DNA of 45,937 nucleotides from Nevskiaceae bacterium. GTDB lineage: Bacteria; Pseudomonadota; Gammaproteobacteria; Nevskiales; Nevskiaceae. Under the pieces are notes generated by a model. It was not told the DNA's origin. It was given only the letters and a program-made list of their open reading frames with translations, and did not search any database. Positions 8,127 through 16,599 of the stretch are shown here, in pieces. A program made the position numbers and the translations under genes. The DNA is taken from the NCBI GenBank assembly GCA_021731445.1, contig JAKFXK010000045.1, positions 1-45,937 of the forward strand. Direction: 5' to 3'. Numbering within the stretch: the stretch's first letter is position 1; every line of letters starts with the position of its first letter.

Positions 8127-9956
8127 ATGAACGTACTGGGGATTTCGGCGTACTACCACGACGCGGCCGCAGCGCTGGTCGCTGACGGCGTGATCGTCGC
8201 CGCCGCGCAGGAAGAACGCTTCACCCGCAAGAAACACGACCCGCGCTTTCCCCACCACGCGCTGCGCTACTGCCTGGAGGCGGCTGGTTTGAAGTCGCTC
8301 GCCGAGGTGGATCGGATTGTGTTTTACGACAAGCCGTTTCTGAAGTTCGAGCGCCTGCTAGAAACCTATTTGAGCTTCGCGCCGCGTGGCTTCATGTCGT
8401 TCAAGACCGCGATGCCGGTGTGGCTGAAAGAAAAGCTGTTCCTGAAAGACCTGCTGAAAAAAGAGTTTGCCAAGCACGGTGCGATGGAAGTGAAAAACCT
8501 GCTGTTCTCCGAACATCATCTGTCCCACGCCGCCAGTGCCTTCTTCGCCAGTCCGTTCGAGGAGGCGGCGGTGCTGACCATGGATGGTGTCGGCGAATGG
8601 GCCACCACCTCGCTGGCCATCGGGCGCGGAAACCAGCTTGAGGTGCTGCGCGAGATCCACTTTCCGCACTCGCTGGGGCTGCTGTATTCGGCACTCACCT
8701 ATTACACCGGCTTCAAGGTCAACTCCGGCGAATACAAGGTGATGGGCCTCGCCCCCTATGGCGAGCCGAAGTATGCGCAGCTGATCCTCGACCATCTGAT
8801 TGATGTCAAAGACGACGGCAGCTTCCGGCTCGACATGTCGTACTTCGACTACGCGACCGGCTTGCGGATGACCAACGACAAGTTCCACCGGCTGTTCGGC
8901 GCGCCGCCACGCACGAGCGAAGCCGACCTGAGCCAGCGCGAGATGGACCTGGCCGCCAGCGTGCAGGCGGTGACGGAAGAAGTGGTGCTCAAGCTCACCC
9001 GCAGTCTGGCCAAAGAAACCGGCCAGAAAAACCTCTGCCTCGCCGGGGGCGTGGCGCTGAACTGCGTCGCCAATGGCAAGGTGCTGAAACAGCGAGCCTT
9101 CCAGGACATTTGGATTCAACCCGCTGCTGGCGATGCCGGTGGTGCGCTGGGTGCGGCACTGACCGGCTATCACCTGTTTGAAAAACAGCCGCGCATGGTC
9201 AATCCGCGCGATGCCATGCAGGGCAGCTTTCTGGGGCCGAGCTACAGCGATGACGAGGCCGAAGCGGCCTTGAAGGATGCGGGTGCGGTGTATCACCGCC
9301 TGCCCGATGCCGCGACGATGGTAGAGACCACCGCGCAACTGCTGGCCGATGGCAAAGCCCTGGGCTGGCATCAGGGCCGCATGGAGTTTGGCCCGCGCGC
9401 GCTCGGTGCACGCTCGATCCTCGGCGATGCGCGCTCACCGGCGATGCAGTCGGTGCTCAATCTCAAGGTCAAGTTCCGTGAATCGTTTCGCCCGTTTGCA
9501 CCTGCGGTGCTGCGCGAGGATGTCAACGACTGGTTCGAGCTGGATTACGACAGCCCCTACATGCTGCTGGTCGCCCCGGTGCGCGAGCAGCACCGGCGTA
9601 CGATGAGTGAGCAGGAGCAGCAATTGTTCGGCATCGCCAAGCTCAATGTGCCGCGTTCGTCCATCCCCGCCGTCACCCATGTCGATTACTCGGCGCGGGT
9701 GCAGACCGCGCATGCCGACACCAACCCCCGCTACCACGCCCTGATCACCCGCTTCAAGCAGCTCACCGGCTGCCCGGTGGTCGTCAACACCAGCTTCAAC
9801 GTGCGTGGCGAGCCGATGGTCTCGACGCCGTTCGACGCCTTCCGCTGTTTCATGGGCACCGATCTCGATGCGCTGGTGGTGGGCAATATCGTCATGCACA
9901 AGAGCGAGCAGACGGTGCGGCGCGAAGATTATTTCCAGAGCTACGAGCTGGATTGA
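8127..9956 (+). CDS. Carbamoyltransferase, NodU/CmcH family
   Basis: Transfers a carbamoyl group from carbamoyl phosphate, via carbamoyl-adenylate, to a hydroxyl of an acceptor in this family (NodU on Nod factors, CmcH on cephems, TobZ on tobramycin). The 609-residue protein has the N-terminal Kae1-like ASKHA domain (starting MNVLGISAYYHDAAA, metal-binding HHLSH at about 130-134, TMDGVGEW at about 151-158) and the C-terminal YrdC-like domain (FGPRALGARSIL, FRPFAPAVL, VVNTSFNVRGEP). Its length and motifs are complete. The acceptor is unknown, and no antibiotic-biosynthesis genes lie nearby. The flanking SxtJ, DUF5989 and SGNH-like genes suggest a membrane-associated surface-glycan or lipid acceptor. 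Confidence 0.92.
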   Translation: MNVLGISAYYHDAAAALVADGVIVAAAQEERFTRKKHDPRFPHHALRYCLEAAGLKSLAEVDRIVFYDKPFLKFERLLETYLSFAPRGFMSFKTAMPVWLKEKLFLKDLLKKEFAKHGAMEVKNLLFSEHHLSHAASAFFASPFEEAAVLTMDGVGEWATTSLAIGRGNQLEVLREIHFPHSLGLLYSALTYYTGFKVNSGEYKVMGLAPYGEPKYAQLILDHLIDVKDDGSFRLDMSYFDYATGLRMTNDKFHRLFGAPPRTSEADLSQREMDLAASVQAVTEEVVLKLTRSLAKETGQKNLCLAGGVALNCVANGKVLKQRAFQDIWIQPAAGDAGGALGAALTGYHLFEKQPRMVNPRDAMQGSFLGPSYSDDEAEAALKDAGAVYHRLPDAATMVETTAQLLADGKALGWHQGRMEFGPRALGARSILGDARSPAMQSVLNLKVKFRESFRPFAPAVLREDVNDWFELDYDSPYMLLVAPVREQHRRTMSEQEQQLFGIAKLNVPRSSIPAVTHVDYSARVQTAHADTNPRYHALITRFKQLTGCPVVVNTSFNVRGEPMVSTPFDAFRCFMGTDLDALVVGNIVMHKSEQTVRREDYFQSYELD

Positions 9957-11101
9957 GCGCACGCCAGGTGAACACGCTCTACCTCGCCTATTTCATCCTG
10001 CTCTACGGCGGCACGTTCGCGGCCCTGGCGCTGGCCTTCAAGCAGCGCAATGGCCGCTGGGCGGGCGTGCTCACCACCGTTTTCGTCATGGCGTTCTGCT
10101 GGACGTTGCTGGAGACCGTCAGTGCCATCCGCCTGACCCTGTTCAGCGGCAAGGGCGATGCCGGCTTCGTGATGGAGGGCGAGGCGAGCGAGATCGATTC
10201 ACAGACCCTGCAGCATCGCTTCAAGCAGCGCGACGCCGATCTCGGCTACGGCCCGCGTCCCGGTTTTGCCGGCCGTTCGGCCAAGCGGGTGGGCGACCAA
10301 TACGCCTTCGATGTGCACTACCGCATCAATGCCGACGGCAGCCGCAACACGCCCGGTAGTGTCGATACCGCGCCCGAAACCCATCTGTTCCTCGGCGATT
10401 CGCAGACCTTCGGCATGGGCGTCAACGATGCCGAAACCTATGCATCGGTCTATGCAAAGGCTTTATCCGCGCCACGCGTGCTCAACTACTCTTTTGTCGG
10501 TTGGGGCCCGCAGCAGGCCCTGGAAATCCTGCGGCTGCGCGCACCGAAGCTGGCCGGAGGCAGCCGACTGACAGAGGTGTATTTCATGGTCTGCTGTGGC
10601 CACGACCAGCGCTTCGCCGGGCTTTCTACCTGGGAGTCGGAAAAGATCGTGTTCCGGCTCGATGGCAGCGGCCAGCTGGTCTACGGCGGCGTGCAGCGCG
10701 GCAGTGCCATTTCGCCCTGGCTCAACCGCCTGTTCACGGTGAAATTGCTGAGGGATCTGATCACGGGCTGGCGCCTGCGCACGCAGCCACAGTCTGCGCG
10801 CGACGCCCTGCTGCGTGAGGGCCTGATCGAGATGAAGCGCCGTGCCGAAGCACTCGGTGCCCGCTTCACTCTCATCGCCCATCGCGGCGCGCCCGCCACC
10901 CGGTTGCCGCTCGATGTCGAGGGGTTGTCGCGCGCAGGGGTCGAGATCGTTGATGTCAGCAGCCTGATGTCCGCCGGGCTGTATGCAAAAGGCGATTTCC
11001 TGCCGCTTGACCCGCACCCCAATCCGGCCTGGCACCGCGCCGTGGGCGAGGGACTGGCAGCGCGGATCAGGGACACTCGGCCACCGGCCCCGCGATGGTG
11101 A
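9953..11101 (+). CDS. SGNH-hydrolase-like membrane-anchored protein
   Basis: About 382 residues with two N-terminal hydrophobic segments (about 8-28 and 38-62), then an SGNH/GDSL-type domain: block I GDSQTFGMG with Ser150, and a C-terminal DPHPNPAWH carrying the Asp/His pair. Proteins of this form act as esterases or acyltransferases on glycans. The ORF begins with TTG at 9953, overlapping the carbamoyltransferase stop by 4 bases; a GTG at 9968 is an alternative start. The 3' end overlaps the convergent ceramidase gene by 35 bases. Its position suggests work on the same acceptor as the carbamoyltransferase. Confidence 0.75.
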   Translation: MSARQVNTLYLAYFILLYGGTFAALALAFKQRNGRWAGVLTTVFVMAFCWTLLETVSAIRLTLFSGKGDAGFVMEGEASEIDSQTLQHRFKQRDADLGYGPRPGFAGRSAKRVGDQYAFDVHYRINADGSRNTPGSVDTAPETHLFLGDSQTFGMGVNDAETYASVYAKALSAPRVLNYSFVGWGPQQALEILRLRAPKLAGGSRLTEVYFMVCCGHDQRFAGLSTWESEKIVFRLDGSGQLVYGGVQRGSAISPWLNRLFTVKLLRDLITGWRLRTQPQSARDALLREGLIEMKRRAEALGARFTLIAHRGAPATRLPLDVEGLSRAGVEIVDVSSLMSAGLYAKGDFLPLDPHPNPAWHRAVGEGLAARIRDTRPPAPRW

Positions 11102-13463
11102 AGGGCGAGGAGATGCCGTTGTAGGGCGTGGCCGCCTCTGCCTCGGACCTGCGCGCCGCGCCCTCGTGCCGCAGGCGATAGGTGCCGGGCGGGGTGTTGC
11201 GCGGGATGGTCCACACCGCCTCGGCGGTCGAGAGCCCGGTGGCGGGTGCATCGACAGGTACCGGCTGCGCCTGCAGCGGTTTCCACACGTAGAGCAGCTC
11301 CGGGTCGCGGTCTTGCGCAACGATCACCCAGCTGCCATCGGTCGCCTGCCGCTCGGCATACACATAGCTCGACTGCGTTTTCAGATCGTTGCGCGGATGC
11401 CCGGCCTGGAACTCCGCGCGCACGATGTCGCCCGGCTTGGCAGTCGCCGGCACATCGGTCACCACCTCGCCGAACGTGGTCGTTGCACCCGGCGCATCGG
11501 AGGGCATGTAGCGGGGGCGGATCTGCGTTGGTGTCGCATCGCCAGGCGTGGCGGGGCCAGCGGGTGCGGGCAGGCCATCGCGCAGGGTGAGGGCGAGCTT
11601 GCGGGTTTCCTGCTGCACCGCTGCGAGCGTCCATGGGCCATACAGCGTCGATGCCCCTTCGTACTGCTGCGAGGAGTACTCCTCGCGGGTGGTGAGGTAG
11701 TTGACGTACTCGTTGGTGTGGCTGGCGATCACCACGGTGTCGATGCCGATGGGGCTCAGGATGTCGAGCAGGTTCTTGCGCAGGCGGCGGGCCGCTATGG
11801 TGGTGACTTCCCAGGGCAGTCCCAGCACCGCGAAGTTGCCGATGCGGAGGATCTGGAACGGCACCACGGCCGAGCCGGAGGGGATGGCGACCGGCTTCTC
11901 CGCCTGGCAGCCAAAGTCCGCACCGGGGATTTGATCGGCCTGGCACATCGCCGCCGCCGCCACCGTGTTGGTGGGGTAGTTCAGGCCATAAGGGGCATAG
12001 GGCGGCACCGGATTGTTCATCAGTGCGGCGAGATCAGCAGCGGCAGCGGCGAGCACATCCGGGCTGTCGTTGCAGCTCACGCCCTCTTCACCCGGGGCCG
12101 GGCCATCCTCGGCACCGGCGATGAAAGAGATGCCCAGCGCGCCGCGGCAAGTGCGCTTGGTCGCAGCATCGAGTCCGGCCGAGTGGCGCAGACCCTCGAG
12201 CACCACCGGGTCGGTCACCGTGATCGCGCTGATCGGCACGTTGAAGAAGCGCACATCGACCGGGCCGGAGAGGGCCGCACCCCGGCCGTACAGCTCCAGT
12301 GCCTTCGCCAGCTGCTTGGTGCCGCTGATGGCGTTGGATTCGTACTCGTCCCGGCCGCCGCCGCGCGTCGGGTCGGGGTAGGGCCGCTCGACGATGAAGA
12401 GATTGGGCGAGGCATCGCCCAGGTCAGCCTGCGCGAAGGCGGCGACGAAGCTGTCGGCCCCGTTGGCGGGCGGCGCGTAGCGCGTGCGCATGATTCTCTC
12501 GAAGCCCAGCGAGGCAAAGCCCTTGATGTCGCTGCTCACCAGCGTCGCATCCTCGCCCAGCACCGTGGCGTGCACGCCAAACCAGTTGAACACGCCCACG
12601 GCGCTGCCGTTGGCGCGCACCAGCTTGAGCTGCACCATGCGCTTGGGGTTGTCGATGGGCTCACCGCGTGCGTTGACGAACTCCTTCCGCTCGGCTTCGC
12701 TGTTGAGATCAAAGGCAATCTTCGAGCGGTTGATGTTGGTGTTGAGCAGCTCGCCATCGGCCAGCGCGATGGCGGCGGTTTCGGGGTGCGCCTGGATATT
12801 GGCGTGCGCGAGCCTGATGGCCGCGACCATGCCATCGATGAGAGTGTCGTAGACCAGCGCATCGAAGCCGTAGTGGAAGAGATTGCCGCCATCGTCATGC
12901 GAGTAGCCGGCCGGCCCCTGATGCGTGTGGGTGACCGAGAGCATCACGTTTTCGGCACGGTAGAACTTCGAGAGTTCGGCATCGGCGGCAATCGCCTGCA
13001 AGACCCCAAAGCGCACCGCTGGCCACATCAAGCCGATGTCGGTCGAGACCATCAACACCCGCTGGCCGTTGCAGGGCGACTCGATGGCGAAGGCGCGTGC
13101 GTACTGGCGCGTGTGCAGGCCGCTGAACACCTGGAACAGGTTTTCCCAGCCCATGCCGCTGGTGTTGGCGACCACGCCGGTCACATCGTGCAGGCCAGAG
13201 CCAAAGCGGAACTGTGTGTTGCCCTTGCAGGGGCCTGCAGCCTCAGCGCCTCTGGTCACGTCGATCTCGACGCGACCGGGTGCGTCGAGGCCATCACCCA
13301 CTTTCAGCAGCGGGCTTTGAACCACACATTTGGCCAGCTGGGGCTCGGCCACCGGGGCCGCGACCGCAGGCATGCCGCCAATGCTGGTATTGCCCACCAG
13401 CCGCGATTCACCACAGGCCCCGAGTGCCAAGGCAAGTGCGATTGCCAATCTGCCATGCCACAT
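11067..13463 (-). CDS. Neutral/alkaline ceramidase lipoprotein
   Basis: Predicted to hydrolyse the amide bond of ceramide, giving sphingosine and fatty acid. The 798-residue protein has a lipoprotein signal (ALGAC, Cys17) and family landmarks: FGSGLHDVTG, zinc ligands in SVTHTHQGPAGY (His179, His181) and FGVHATVLGEDATLVSSD (His297), and the catalytic-Ser block LGDASPN (Ser351; the common form is GDVSPN). YLTTREEYSSQQYEG and a C-terminal beta-sandwich (from about residue 665) complete the family layout. Lipid anchoring differs from secreted Pseudomonas-type ceramidases. It may act on host or environmental sphingolipids. Its start region faces a 330-base gap holding only a gene remnant. Confidence 0.9.
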   Translation of the reverse strand: MWHGRLAIALALALGACGESRLVGNTSIGGMPAVAAPVAEPQLAKCVVQSPLLKVGDGLDAPGRVEIDVTRGAEAAGPCKGNTQFRFGSGLHDVTGVVANTSGMGWENLFQVFSGLHTRQYARAFAIESPCNGQRVLMVSTDIGLMWPAVRFGVLQAIAADAELSKFYRAENVMLSVTHTHQGPAGYSHDDGGNLFHYGFDALVYDTLIDGMVAAIRLAHANIQAHPETAAIALADGELLNTNINRSKIAFDLNSEAERKEFVNARGEPIDNPKRMVQLKLVRANGSAVGVFNWFGVHATVLGEDATLVSSDIKGFASLGFERIMRTRYAPPANGADSFVAAFAQADLGDASPNLFIVERPYPDPTRGGGRDEYESNAISGTKQLAKALELYGRGAALSGPVDVRFFNVPISAITVTDPVVLEGLRHSAGLDAATKRTCRGALGISFIAGAEDGPAPGEEGVSCNDSPDVLAAAAADLAALMNNPVPPYAPYGLNYPTNTVAAAAMCQADQIPGADFGCQAEKPVAIPSGSAVVPFQILRIGNFAVLGLPWEVTTIAARRLRKNLLDILSPIGIDTVVIASHTNEYVNYLTTREEYSSQQYEGASTLYGPWTLAAVQQETRKLALTLRDGLPAPAGPATPGDATPTQIRPRYMPSDAPGATTTFGEVVTDVPATAKPGDIVRAEFQAGHPRNDLKTQSSYVYAERQATDGSWVIVAQDRDPELLYVWKPLQAQPVPVDAPATGLSTAEAVWTIPRNTPPGTYRLRHEGAARRSEAEAATPYNGISSPFTIAGPVAECP

Positions 13464-13604
13464 GGGTGCGTCCTCAAACTATTTTTACCGCTGTGAGCCT
13501 GTGTGCTGAATGGGCATATTGCTCGCAAGATACCTGCCGGCGGCATGAGGCGGAAACAGTAAAACGAGCTACCGGGAGCCAAGGCATGTCCGAGCCATCG
13601 TTGA

Positions 13605-13763
13605 ATCGGAGTCCGTCGTCTGCTCAAGGCCGGACTCACCCTCGGTGCGGCCAGCCCGTTGCCGCTGCGGCCGCAGCAGGTCGAGGGGGTGCTGTTGCAG
13701 TTCGGCGATCTCATCGCCGTGCGCGGCGGCAAGATCGTCGATTACTGGCCGGTGTTTGCCTGA
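13605..13763 (+). pseudogene. Possible C-terminal gene remnant
   Basis: A frame with no credible start encodes about 52 residues, including LLQFGDLIAVRG followed by GKIVDYWPVFA and a TGA. The ending resembles the C-terminus of SnoaL/NTF2-like proteins. An in-frame TGA at 13602 precedes it, and the ATG at 13586 is in another frame. The rest of the 13464-13793 gap shows no gene or clear regulatory site. Confidence 0.35.
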
Positions 13764-13793
13764 GTCAGCGGCGCTGGACTCGTCTGGAAACGC

Positions 13794-14330
13794 TTACTCG
13801 CCGATGCCGTATTCAACTGCGGCTGAATAACTGGCGCCCAAGCCGTTGTAGCCGGTCACGGTCACGGTATAGGCCCCATTGGGAACTGTTGTAAGCGGCA
13901 AATCGAGGTGTGCATCGACAGAGCCTTGGAGGACAGAGGAATCGTTGCGCCCCAGCTCGGTGCCACGGGCATCAAAAACGTAGATGTGGAAATCAGGCTT
14001 CACCAGTGGCAGCGGCTGCCGCTCCTGCACGTTCAGGGAAATACGGAGAACCTGTTTTTTGTTCGCGGCGCTCTGACGAAACTTTTTTGAGAGATCGACG
14101 GTGAGTGCGTAGCGGTCGCAGTTCATGGCCGCTTCCGTGCACATCAGCACGGTACGCCCCTTGGCATCACCCAAGTACACCCGGTCGGAGGTCGGATTGG
14201 CCGCAGTGAACGGCCCACCCGTGAAGCTCAGCGGTCCACTGCCTTCATTCAGGGTGCCTTTGGAAGGCTGGGGGGCGGCAATTGCAGCCGCGCTGGAGAA
14301 TGCTAGGGCCATCAACAGAAGTGATTTCAT
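13794..14330 (-). CDS. Small secreted beta-rich protein
   Basis: A 178-residue protein with a signal peptide (MKSLLLMALAFSSAAAIAA) and a body predicted to be beta-rich, ending in a pre-peptidase-C-terminal-like pattern (VDAHLDLPLTTVPNGAYTVTVTGYNGLGASY). Start chosen at 14330, which removes a 20-residue hydrophilic leader and has AGGTG upstream. It lies 60 bases downstream of the serine protease gene on the same strand and may be an accessory or inhibitor protein. Family and function are not recognised with certainty. Confidence 0.65.
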   Translation of the reverse strand: MKSLLLMALAFSSAAAIAAPQPSKGTLNEGSGPLSFTGGPFTAANPTSDRVYLGDAKGRTVLMCTEAAMNCDRYALTVDLSKKFRQSAANKKQVLRISLNVQERQPLPLVKPDFHIYVFDARGTELGRNDSSVLQGSVDAHLDLPLTTVPNGAYTVTVTGYNGLGASYSAAVEYGIGE

Positions 14331-14390
14331 CGGAGCACCTGAGAGGTTTTGAGGGGTGAAAAGCGGGAAGCTGAGGGTTTCAAACAACAA

Positions 14391-15773
14391 TTACTTCGGT
14401 TTCGTGCTGTTGGGATCGGCACCATCCAGCACTTGCACCCCGCTGTTGCGGGGGTCGAGAAACTGCGGCAGGTTGCGGCTAGGCAGCTCCGAGAACTGCC
14501 AGGCGCTGTAGAAGCGGAAGTAATAGGTCGCATCCACGTCGGGGCAGGCGTCACCGGGATCGCCGCCGGTCAGGTTGCCGACCAGCCGGTGTTCCTTGTT
14601 CCAGAGGCCGGAGCCGGAGGAGCCGGAGCGGGTGATGCCTTGCTCCCATCCCTTCAGTTTCAGGAAATACTTGAAGGAGCCAAGCATCCTGTCATCGGTG
14701 CTGTCGACGTCGCTGATGACGGTCGGACGGCTGGTGAGACTGATGTTTTTTTCTCCCCCTTCGGGGTGGTGGATGCCAGTGACGCCGACAGGTGCGAGGT
14801 TGCGGCGATCCCAGCCGGCGTAATAGACGCCGAACTCGCGCGGCGGCGTCTGGCTCAGTTCGATCAGAGCGAAGTCGGGTCTGGAGTTGATGATGTATGG
14901 CACGCCCGGCGTTAAAAAGACGCCGCTGGACCGCATGGTCGCCCCGGTCTGCGTGTTGCCCGTGTTGTTGCCTCCCAAGCCGCCGCTGGCCGGATCGCCG
15001 GCACCACGGCATTTTTTCCGCTGGAAGTTCCAGAGCACCACGGTGCTTGCCGCTTCGGCACCGGAGGCGTCGTAGCAATGATTTGCGGTGAGAAAGTAGG
15101 GCTTGAAATCCCGCGCGGTGTTGTTCAGCAAGGTGCCCGAGCAGGCATAGATGCCCGTGACCAGGATGCGGGCCACCGAACGAATCTCATTGCGCCATTC
15201 ATCACCCTGGGAGCAGGCAACGTCGATGCTGCAGGACGCAGCCTTGGTGCTTGGCTCTGCGGCATCGAAGCTGCGGAAGCCGTAGTTGACCTGCGTCAGT
15301 TCCAGCCCCAGGCCAGCACCTGCGCCGGCCGGCAGTCGCAGCTCGATGAGGGCCGCAGCGCCGGTGACCGGCGGCGTCCACAACTGGCCTGCGGTGGCAT
15401 GCTGTGCGAGGTAGGGGCCATGGCGGTCGCTGCCATCCGGAGCGCTGACGGTCAGCTCGGCACCGGCCGGCAGCTGGAAGCGGGTAAAAGCGAAACTCAG
15501 CGAGCGTGCCTCGCCGGCCTCGACCTGTAGGCGCCAGATCTGCTGGCCGCTCGACAGGGTTTGCCACAGGCCGGCCGTGGCGGGCGTGAGCCGCACGGGG
15601 ATGCCGACGCCAAAACGGTAGGGCTTGGGTGAAGGCCGGGCGGCATCGGCAGCGAGCGCGGCCTCGATGTTCGGCCGGGACAGGCGCAGCACATCCAGGT
15701 CCCTGACCTTCGCTGCAGCGATGCTGTAGGTGCCGGCGAGGAGCAGGCAGGTGGCAAGCAGGATTTTTTTCAT
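14391..15773 (-). CDS. Secreted lysyl-endopeptidase-like serine protease
   Basis: A 460-residue trypsin-fold protease with a signal peptide (MKKILLATCLLLAGTYSIAA), a propeptide to about residue 177 and a mature part starting near AASCSIDVACSQGDEWRNE. That segment resembles the mature N-terminus of Achromobacter lysyl endopeptidase. The catalytic triad is His232 (LTANHCYD), Asp300 (SRPDFALIEL) and Ser386 (SGSSGSGL). Paired Cys residues (181, 187, 211, 233, 255) fit disulfides. Lys specificity is inferred from family resemblance only. The ATG at 15773 begins a clean leader. The small secreted protein follows 60 bases downstream, and an 18-bp inverted repeat lies 22 bases upstream of the start. 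Confidence 0.88.
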   Translation of the reverse strand: MKKILLATCLLLAGTYSIAAAKVRDLDVLRLSRPNIEAALAADAARPSPKPYRFGVGIPVRLTPATAGLWQTLSSGQQIWRLQVEAGEARSLSFAFTRFQLPAGAELTVSAPDGSDRHGPYLAQHATAGQLWTPPVTGAAALIELRLPAGAGAGLGLELTQVNYGFRSFDAAEPSTKAASCSIDVACSQGDEWRNEIRSVARILVTGIYACSGTLLNNTARDFKPYFLTANHCYDASGAEAASTVVLWNFQRKKCRGAGDPASGGLGGNNTGNTQTGATMRSSGVFLTPGVPYIINSRPDFALIELSQTPPREFGVYYAGWDRRNLAPVGVTGIHHPEGGEKNISLTSRPTVISDVDSTDDRMLGSFKYFLKLKGWEQGITRSGSSGSGLWNKEHRLVGNLTGGDPGDACPDVDATYYFRFYSAWQFSELPSRNLPQFLDPRNSGVQVLDGADPNSTKPK

Positions 15774-15794
15774 GGCCACTTTGAGGGTGTGTGA

Positions 15795-15812
15795 TTGCAT
15801 GACTACATGCAA
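15795..15812. promoter_or_regulatory. 18-bp inverted repeat upstream of protease
   Basis: TTGCATG and CATGCAA form perfect 7-base arms around ACTA. The site lies just upstream of the protease start and 7 bases after the comF stop, so it could be an operator. No regulator is identified. Confidence 0.4.
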
Positions 15813-15818
15813 GCAGAA

Positions 15819-16544
15819 TCACATTACAACGTTGTCTCGTGCCAGTGGTTGACGCGCAATTGCCCAGGCCTCGATTCTGGTTGCGCCCGCTGCTTTGCAC
15901 GCGCGGGACAGCTCTTCCAGTGTCGCCCCGGTCGTCATCACATCGTCGAGCAAGGCAAGGTGCTGGCCTGCGACGCGAGGCGATGCGGCAAATGCGCCTT
16001 TGAGGTTCCTGCGTCGCTCTGCGGCGGTCTGGCCGATCTGATCCGGTGTGGCATGCAGCCGCCTGGCGGCGGTCGCATCGACGGTGATGCCCAGCTCCGC
16101 ACCGATCAGTCGAGCCAGTTCGAGCGACTGGTTGTAGCCGCGCGACCATTGCCGCCGCCAGTGCAGCGGCACCGGGATCAGCAGCGTGGGCAGTGGTTCG
16201 ATGCGGGTGGAGAGGCGCGAGACAAAGGCCGTCGCCAGCAGCGAGGCCTGCTGAAACCGCGCCCCGTACTTGAGGGAGTGGATGGCCTGCTGCACGGGGG
16301 TCGCCAGCACAAAGGCCGCGAAGGCGGCATCGAAGGCGCGCGGCTTGTGCTGGCAGGCAGGACAGAGCACCGCTTGCACGCTGGGCAGTGCGCAGCCAGG
16401 GCAGGCGGGGGTGTTGCAGGGCAACTCCGTCGTACAGGCCGCGCACAACAAGGTGCCCTCGGTCGCACCGCTGCAGAGCTTACAAGCGGGTGGCAGCAGC
16501 GCATCGCTGAATCGTCTGCCGTAAACCATAATCTCTGAGAGCAA
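15819..16544 (-). CDS. comF: ComF family phosphoribosyltransferase-like protein
   Basis: A 241-residue ComF/GntX-type protein: two N-terminal zinc ribbons (CKLC, CAAC, CPGC, CPAC within residues 21-65) and a C-terminal phosphoribosyltransferase fold with the PRPP loop LLDDVMTTGATLEE. Homologues are needed for DNA uptake in competence and for use of DNA as a nutrient; the enzymatic role is unproven. I prefer the TTG start at 16544 because GGGAGG lies 8 bases upstream, whereas the ATG at 16529 has only a poorly spaced AGAG. It diverges from bioB, and a BirA-like site overlaps its start. Confidence 0.88.
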   Translation of the reverse strand: MLSEIMVYGRRFSDALLPPACKLCSGATEGTLLCAACTTELPCNTPACPGCALPSVQAVLCPACQHKPRAFDAAFAAFVLATPVQQAIHSLKYGARFQQASLLATAFVSRLSTRIEPLPTLLIPVPLHWRRQWSRGYNQSLELARLIGAELGITVDATAARRLHATPDQIGQTAAERRRNLKGAFAASPRVAGQHLALLDDVMTTGATLEELSRACKAAGATRIEAWAIARQPLARDNVVM

Positions 16545-16552
16545 GTTGACAG
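16519..16552 (+). promoter_or_regulatory. Candidate BirA operator between comF and bioB
   Basis: Half-sites CCGTAAACC (16519-16527) and AGTTGACAG (16544-16552) are separated by exactly 16 bases, the spacing in the E. coli bio operator (TTGTAAACC-N16-GGTTTACAA). Seven of nine and six of nine bases match. The right half covers a perfect -35 hexamer, TTGACA (16546-16551), pointing to bioB, with a weak -10 (AACACT, 16569-16574) at 17 bases. Binding by biotinyl-BirA would block bioB and probably comF. The birA gene is not in the window. Confidence 0.5.
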
Positions 16553-16599
16553 CCTCCCTGCGGCTGCGAACACTGCCGTCACTTTAAGGGAGACCCTAC

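Noticed and set aside
10983-13496. 837-codon open frame antisense to the ceramidase gene
   Set aside because: The minus strand encodes a complete ceramidase with signal peptide and catalytic motifs; the antisense frame is Arg/His-rich and featureless, typical of GC-rich shadow frames.
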